64,000 nucleotides of DNA from Phyto melanocephala (Eukaryota; Arthropoda; Insecta; Diptera; Rhinophoridae). The translations under genes and the position numbers were made by a program. Location of the stretch: NCBI GenBank assembly GCA_941918925.1, contig OW799233.1, positions 171,720,235 to 171,784,234 on the forward strand, in the 5' to 3' direction. The first letter of the stretch is position 1; each line of letters starts with the position of its first letter. Positions 57,661 to 64,000 of this stretch are shown here, piece after piece. The notes beneath the pieces are model-generated. The model searched no databases and had not been told where the DNA came from. It was given only the letters and a program-made list of their open reading frames with translations.

Positions 57661-58394
57661 ACACGCAAAGAAAAACCATGGTTACGACATGATCACGACG
57701 GTCATATTATTTTTTCTAAAACAATATTTGGTTATCGAAAACAAGTAATAGTTATTTTTGTTTTATTTCATCATATATTTTGTCACGATAATCAAGCATT
57801 TGTTTGTATTGTATCATTTAATGATTACTTTTCGTAAAAATTTCAAAATGGTTATCATTTAAAAATAGTATGATTTAAAAAAATTAATTTGACAAAAATA
57901 ACATTTTATTCAAAAGCATTAAAAATTACAAATAATCATTAAATAATAAGTGAGACAACAGTATGATAACAAAATAATCAAGCTATGATTTTTTTTAATA
58001 ATAATTTGATTTCAATTGTTCTTCTTCTTGCTGAATAAATTTTTATTATTTGATAAGTTTGAGATGTCAAAAAAAGGAACAAAAATTTTGAAAAATTAAA
58101 AAAAATTTACAAATAATCGATAAAATTTAAAAAAATATTGGATAAAAATTGCAATTAAATTGGTGAGTACAAGCAATATGTGTATGTTACAGCAAAATAC
58201 AATAATTTGCCGTAAAAAAGCAAATATTGTCGACCTCAATTGTAGTCATATATATGATTATTGAACGATACTTAAATTAAACATAATAATGATAAGTGGT
58301 AAACATTATTATTTTAAACATAATCATACAATTCAATCATAGTATGTTGCTCTTCGATTATGGTTACCACAACAATATTTTTTCTTTGCGTGTA
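57661..58394 (+). mobile_element. MITE family M3, copy B (complete)
   Basis: Left end ACACGCAAAGAAAAACCATG; right end ATATTTTTTCTTTGCGTGT, its inverse over at least 15 bp. TA on both sides suggests a TA target duplication, as for Tc1/mariner-derived MITEs. The interior matches copy A at 41861-42591 at high identity. No transposase. Confidence 0.8.
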
Positions 58395-59183
58395 CGTGTG
58401 GTCGTTATACCTGTGTACATGATGGTGAAGTGTATTATTTGGTGTCCTAAAACAGCACTATTTTTGTGTTTATTAAAAAATTTATATAAAATTTTATTTG
58501 TAAATTTAACTTTAATCATATATTGAAATTATTTAAAAAAAAAAAAACTAAAATATGTGTGTATGTATATAGGAATGCCAGAAAATGCATACGCATACAT
58601 ACATTAAGGAAGATAGAAATATTTTTTTTCTTACTTTTTGCTCTTCCGTGTGTAAAGGCTTAAATAAATTATAGAAAATCTTAACATTTATGGATGTATA
58701 AGTTATACAAGCATGTAAGAAATATCTCTTACTGCAAGTTGAAATCACCAAGTAAATAATCCTATAAAAGAATATTTTATATCTTCTTTTCAAAGGAAAC
58801 ATTTTTTTTTGTTTTGGAACATTCTATAAGTATGGAATTTGTGCATATTATTTCTAATGAACAAATTTTGCTTAAATATAAGAAAACCATTTTGAAAATA
58901 TTTTTAGTAACTAACGGTTATCAATTGTCAAGTTTTATGTAATAAAGAATTCTCGAGAACAAATTTATATACAAGGAAGTTACTAAAATTATTTATTCTA
59001 TAAATAGAGATATTTTTTAAGCCTTTGGGCTTATTTGGGAAAATTCAACTTTAAACTAATACTTTTAAGGTTTTGAATAATTTGTTCTCTTGGTGACTGA
59101 ATAATTATTAAGAGTTTTGGTAGATTTTGGTAAAATAAAAATGTTTTGAAAGAATGTCATCATCGACCATTTCATTTTCTCCT
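58395..59183. other. Non-coding stretch
   Basis: Opens with GTTATACCTGTGTACATGAT, resembling the 3' part of the old Helentron-like copies (compare 41515). The rest is AT-rich without genes. Confidence 0.45.
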
Positions 59184-59466
59184 TATACCCTATACCTGTG
59201 GTGCACAAGGGTATATATAGCTTTGTCATTCCGTTTGTAATTTCTACAATTTTCATTTCCGACCCCATAAAGTACATATTTTCTGAAAGCTTATGAATAG
59301 AGGAGTCGATTAAGCCCTGACCGTCTGCCCGTGTGTTGATTGAAATCAACTTTTAGAAGCAACTATATGTTCCTCAGATCTGTGTATGGTATCAATCTCT
59401 TTGAAATATCCGGGAATGAATCGCTATTGAAATTCAGCACAATCGCCCGATAACTTTCTGAGATAA
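59184..59466 (+). mobile_element. Helentron-like fragment, 5' part only
   Basis: TATACCCTATACCTGTGG, GCTTTGTCATTCCGTTTG, CCCCATAAAGTACATATTTT, AGGAGTCGATTAAGCCCTG and GTTGATTGAAATCAACTTTT in family order, closest to copy 5 (52136). It stops after ACTTTCTGAGATA. Confidence 0.75.
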
Positions 59467-60878
59467 CTACCTTCGAGGGAGCCCTACAGTGTTCTCAGGC
59501 ATTTTGAATTCTTCAAAATTTTTTTGCTGGGATTTTTACTTGAACATTTTTTTTGTGCATGCATGAATGTAAGTGTGCATATGCTTGACTTTAGCATAGA
59601 ATATTACTGGACCGTAAAAGATATGTGAAATTAAAAATTGAGAGAAAAAAACTAAATGTAGGAAATAGCAAAAGAGAAATTGAATTCAACATTAACCCGG
59701 AAAGCTGCAAGTTTCCGGTATTTTTATATGCATGTTTATACATATGGTATTTGCAAATGTGTGTGTTGAGAGTAGTTGTTTTTTTCTTTTAATTTTATTT
59801 GTATTTGAGTGAAGTAAGTGCTTTAAAATTAAGGAAAAGTTTATCGTATAATACTTTGTATTTATTCAATTTGTGGTTGACTGTAGAGATTTTGGACAAG
59901 AAATTCTGTAACAATGCGGTTACTTGGAAACGTAGTAAATATATATTTTGGATAAAATAGTTTAAACTAATTACATACCTAGTGTTGCTTAGTTATATAT
60001 TTATAAGCAAATGTGCAATTAAGAAATATAAAAAATTAAGCAGCTTGCAAAGTGTGATATGATTTGCTTTTATATGTTTTACAGCTTTATATATGCTAAA
60101 AATAGGCTGTACAAATGTATGTAAGAGAACACTTAAATAAAAAGACTTTGTTTTAATTAAAAGCTTTATCACTATTACAAGCCAGTCATAAGCATTTTGT
60201 GTTTAATCAAAAAATATTTAAATAAGTAGTTTGCTGTGTCTAACAGTTTTTGCACTAGTGGTGCAAATCTGATTAGAATTATGTTTTATTTTACTTAATA
60301 AAAAAAAGTTTTTGAATTACAAAACTATAAAGAAATAAGTAAGATATTTAGAAATAAACTATAATAAACTGCAAATTAATAGAAAGACCTTAAATGTTTC
60401 ACAAAATGTATTCTATTTCTCTTAGATATCATTTAGTTTAATCTAAAATAAAATTATCCGTTTTTCTATTCCAAAATTTGTCTAAACGCATTGTTAGCAA
60501 ACCCTTAAAGCTTAATTATTTACTAGGTGTAGTGACTAACAAGGTGTAGTTTAGCCATTAGTATAATTTCGTTCACCATCACGTACATAAGTAGGTATAA
60601 CCTTAGCGAAACAAAAATTCGGATTAAATATTATTCGCCATTTTGCTTAATTGTCTCTGACGCCATTTTTTTTTTTTGATTTTATATGAATATATTTCAC
60701 TCATATATCTGTCAACTTCTTTTAACATACTCGCGCCAAGCCCAAAAATCGCGATTTACTCATTCGGGCCAAAATATTTTTCTTTTGATAACATTCTGTT
60801 TATGTCCATTTATTGTATACCTAAAAACAGAAAGTGAAAATGTTCACTTTTTCCATGATTTTTCATAAATTTTCCGTG
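59467..60878. other. Non-coding stretch
   Basis: AT-rich; no supported gene. Confidence 0.5.
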
Positions 60879-60948
60879 TGTGCACCGATGATCACGCGGC
60901 CCCAGTAAGTAATTTTAATTCATGGGGCCGCATGATCACCGGTGCACA
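60879..60948. repeat. GC-rich 25-bp hairpin
   Basis: Arm TGTGCACCGATGATCACGCG continuing GCCCC (60879-60903) pairs with 60924-60948 at 23 of 25 positions, with a 20-nt AT-rich loop. A related word, GTGCACCGGTGCCGC, appears again at about 61299. It stands out sharply in AT-rich DNA. Confidence 0.85.
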
Positions 60949-61001
60949 TTCAACATTTTTTTTCTTTCTTAGTTCTTTTAGACGAAAATAGTACAATTTC
61001 C

Positions 61002-61097
61002 ACAGTCCGGACATGCGCCAGTCCGGTCATTCCAATAATTCGGACACTTCTACATTTCGGACAATTTAAAATTTTTACCTCTACAATCCGGACAAAT
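61002..61097. mobile_element. pogo/Tigger-like terminal motif cluster
   Basis: CAGTCCGGACA (61002), AGTCCGGTCATTCC, AATAATTCGGACACTTC, CATTTCGGACAA and ACAATCCGGACAA occur within 95 bp. A CAGT start followed by repeated 'A-T-TCCGGACA' words is the look of pogo/Tigger transposon ends. No opposite end or transposase was identified. Confidence 0.4.
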
Positions 61098-61319
61098 TGT
61101 TTTTATACAAGAACAAAAAAAATGCAAACTGCTCAGGCCAAGCACAATTTCATGTCCTTCTGGGGCCACAGATTCATTCCAGTTATATAAACGCAATGTA
61201 AATCGAGTGCACTATGCCACATTCACCCTTAAACACATAAGGGTGGCGTGTGGATATGTGAACACGCGGCCCAAACGAGTACTCAAGTCGTGTGCACCGG
61301 TGCCGCACATGGCGCTAAA

Positions 61320-61780
61320 AGTGTTAAGACACCATCTTGAATTTTTAATTTTTCATAGTTTATTTCCTTCAACTTAATAATACCTTTCGTTTTATACGTT
61401 TTCATTTGACCTATATAAACATATTTTGTACGCCATTTTGTAGTAGCACCCATTATGGATTTTAGTTTTTGTAATGTGCAACTAATATTAATGAATTTTT
61501 AACTAATATTGATGACTAATTTGTATTTCAGTAGAAATTGATCCTTGAATATCTGCAAAAGATTTGTACCACATAGGTGTAATAGATAAAGGTTTTTCAA
61601 ACTTGAATTTTATCAACACACAGACAAATGGACTGATGGACATATAGACATTTGAAATCGTTTCCTTTATTCATTACCGTTTAAAAATATATCCATATGA
61701 GATAGAAAATTACTGTTACAGAAATTACAAATGGAATGGCAAACCTTTAAATGCTCTTGGCACCACTGGGGGAGGGTATA
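61320..61780 (-). mobile_element. Old Helentron-like fragment, inverted
   Basis: Ends (plus strand) GGCACCACTGGGGGAGGGTATA, the inverse of TATACCC...CAGTGGTGCC. Inward it has AAATGGAATGGCAAACC, inverse of GGTTTGCCATTCC, and CAGACAAATGGACTGATGGA, inverse of a TCCATCAGTCC-type block. The body from 61320 resembles the old subfamily body at 57450 (CCATCTTG/CAAGATGG). Confidence 0.55.
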
Positions 61781-63151
61781 AAAAGCAGCTGGTGGTATTT
61801 TGTCTTGGGTCAGTCAACATTACGTTAAAACAAAAATATTTTTTTTAATAACATTTCGATTTGTTTTTCTCAGGGTTCGTTTATATGTAAGAAGAAACGA
61901 GAAATAAATAAGTTAAAAAGAAAATTTTAAAAAAAGTAAAAATAGTCAAGGTTTTGTGGTGAAAAAATAAAAACTACTAACACTTTAAATTTTATTCGTC
62001 GATATAAAACAACAGATATTTTCACAAAAGCAAAATAGCTTAAGTATTTTTCACATTGTTTTATTTGTTGCTGTCTGCCTACTTACACCTTATAAGTCAG
62101 TATGCATTGGGACTATATTCAATAAGTATATTCATTTAAAGGCAAAAAACTTTTTGGTCAGCAATTGTAATTGAAAAATGTCAACTTGAATTCTCTTTGA
62201 CCATATTTAATGATGAAAACGAACTCCGACGTAACGTCACAGAAGTTAGTAGAAATCAGGTATCAGATTTTTAAAACTCTTTCTCCTTTCGTCTTATTTA
62301 AAGACAGCCAGTTGTGGACCAGAGAACTGCAACGAGCACCCGTTTTTATAATTTATGATACTCTCCTTAAAACGAGTTGCGGTGTATTTAATACAGCCTA
62401 TTGCTTTTGCATGTACTCGCCAGGCTCGTAAGAAATTGTGTTTGCAACATACGAGCCTTTAGCAAACACAATGAAATTTATATGAGTACTTTATTGTATT
62501 GTTTCGTAAATAAACTACAACTAATTTACTTTCTTTTATTCAATGTTCTCTATCTGCCCTTCATTGACCTAGAGTTATAATTGTCTGAGTGCACAAGTGT
62601 TTACTCGCATCATTCGTCATTCGTAGTAATACTTAAAACACCGTTGCCAGATGGTTAAGGAAAAAATTAATGATCGTATCTTTAAGTAAACATGTAATGC
62701 TAAATTCATTATGAAATAAAATGTCTAAATTAATGTTTAAAAAAAAATAGTTATTACAAGAAAAATTTTAATTAAAATATATAATGAATGCGACAGGCTT
62801 ATGAATCACAATTTTTTTATACGTTATTTTCATTTATATGTAAATAATTTTACAAAAATATTGACCAACGGCAAGGCAGCGCAGTCCATTATTTCATTGT
62901 GCGACGTAGACACAGAACTTACTTTTTCTATATTTATACATTTTTGAAAACAAATTTTACAACAAACACACAATTATATTCTATGATGCTAAAGATGCAC
63001 ATAAGAACAATTTTTTAAACGGCTGAGTGCGCTCTTTATGTAATTTTTAATTTAATGTATTTAAAATTTTATAGATGATAATAAATAAAATACTTTAAAA
63101 AAGCGTTACAAGTTTTCATCCATAAAATAAATAACAAAACATGCATAATTG
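61781..63151. other. Non-coding stretch
   Basis: AT-rich. The ORF at 62210-62431 (73 codons, LVEIRYQIFKTLSPFVLFKD) is somewhat protein-like but matches nothing I know and has no supporting context. Confidence 0.4.
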
Positions 63152-63470
63152 ACTGCAGAGTATTAAGAGCTTTATGGCCAAAGGTAAACTCGGCGGACTC
63201 TACGATACTCCTGGTCCTCAAAAAAAATTACGTCTGAGAGCAATTATTAAGGTTATAAACAGGAGATTTTTCAGTAAGGACTGGGATCAGTATATATGAT
63301 CAAGACACTTCGGATTATTGTAGGATCTGTGAGGATGAGTCCCATACAATAGACTATTAGTGTTAGGTCAAGTTAGCGATTTCATGATGAGTTAAGGGAT
63401 GTGTCGGATTCATCAAGGAATCAGCTGGTAAGTGAATAAGAAGTGTTGCCTGGATAGCACTGCTTTTCGT
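63152..63470 (+). pseudogene. LINE remnant, end of RNase H region and zinc knuckle
   Basis: DCRVLRALWPKVNSADSTIL LVLKK is followed, after frameshifts, by LTGDFSV and YDQDTSDYCRICEDESHTID. The order W-P-x(n)-LL-x-K-K, then a GxxxL segment and C-R-x-C-x-(D/E)E-x(n)-H/T matches the junction between RNase H and zinc knuckle of insect I/LOA/R1-type LINEs. At least two frame changes and several stops are present. Confidence 0.55.
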
Positions 63471-64000
63471 AGGTTTTTATTTATTTTCTTCCTTCTTCAC
63501 TAATTCTTTTGGGTGTACGCTTTTCACTTTCCTACCTAGCATCCAATCAACACACCATGCTTCTCAACAGTGTTCCTTTTTTAAAGAAAGTTGAACATTA
63601 AGGTAAGGCTATTATAGGTTACTGTCGTGGATTTATTTAAAAGCTGTGTTTTTTCGTCAGTGCTTTTGTATTCAAAACACCATTTCAGCATTAATAATGG
63701 TGAATATGTATGTATATGGTGAAATTCTACTTTTATACATTGCAAAGAGATTAAACTCAGCGTAGTTGATCAAACAAAATTATGCCTAAAAAGGCCAGTC
63801 AAAAAATTCGGCCTATAAATAAATCGATTAGAGTAAAGATACATGTTCTTCTTTGATTTTTTTTTATTTTCTTTCTTCTTAATTTTTTAATAAAATCAAA
63901 TTAACAGATTTGTGAAATTTTAATAAAAAAAAATATGATAATAATGTTGGGCCAATTTATTTCTTAAAATAAATGATAAGAATATAGCACGGAAAATATT
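63471..64000. other. Non-coding stretch
   Basis: AT-rich, nothing recognised. Confidence 0.5.

Overview
The window looks like gene-poor intergenic or intronic DNA from a higher fly (Brachycera, possibly a calyptrate such as a blow fly or muscid). It is very AT-rich, with long A/T homopolymers. It holds many decayed insect transposons, including a repeat resembling the DINE-1/INE-1 (Helentron-related) elements of Drosophila, and jockey-, CR1- and RTE-like LINE remnants. The one intron I can place is 67 bp, a typical fly size. The species is an inference. I see no intact host protein gene, rRNA, functional tRNA gene, CRISPR array or bacterial operon.

Layout. 0-10 kb: an inverted Helentron-like copy (772-1490), an RTE-like reverse transcriptase fragment (3781-4454), a 250-bp inverted-repeat element (4836-5085), an exon-like fragment of an uncharacterised protein family (5839-6114), and two zinc-knuckle ends of LINEs (7646-7840, 9711-9926). 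10-20 kb: a gypsy-like LTR with a recognisable Inr+DPE promoter and primer-binding site (11089-11464), a piggyBac-family element that lost its catalytic core (12435-13754), and a 1.9-kb element with terminal inverted repeats and an unfamiliar small ORF (15147-17060). 19-24 kb: a jockey-type pseudogene, a CR1-type pseudogene on the other strand and a Helentron-like copy. The last two lie between 2.6-kb-spaced inverted repeats. 24-34 kb: several MITE-like elements, a Tc1-like transposase relic (28160-28515) and more Helentron-like copies.

34-45 kb: a deleted hAT element with a perfect 8-bp target duplication, nested in a MITE that sits beside an RTE-like fragment (35856-37033). A non-autonomous Helitron with five ~120-bp repeats (39897-40653), a two-copy MITE family (41861-42591 and 57661-58394) and another Helentron-like copy (42802-43587) follow. 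45-64 kb: a possible third piggyBac N-terminus (44879-45203), and the best-preserved gene of the window, a piggyBac transposase on the minus strand (50338-52114). It has all three catalytic aspartates, one short intron and one in-frame stop. Beyond it lie nested Helentron-like copies (52136-53882, 55635-57120), a GC-rich hairpin (60879-60948), pogo/Tigger-like terminal motifs and a last LINE remnant (63152-63470).

These parts do not form one pathway. They are layers of selfish DNA whose nesting gives relative ages. The least explained items are the 15147-17060 element, the protein family at 5839-6114, and a tRNA-like segment carried by every well-preserved copy of the Helentron-like repeat.
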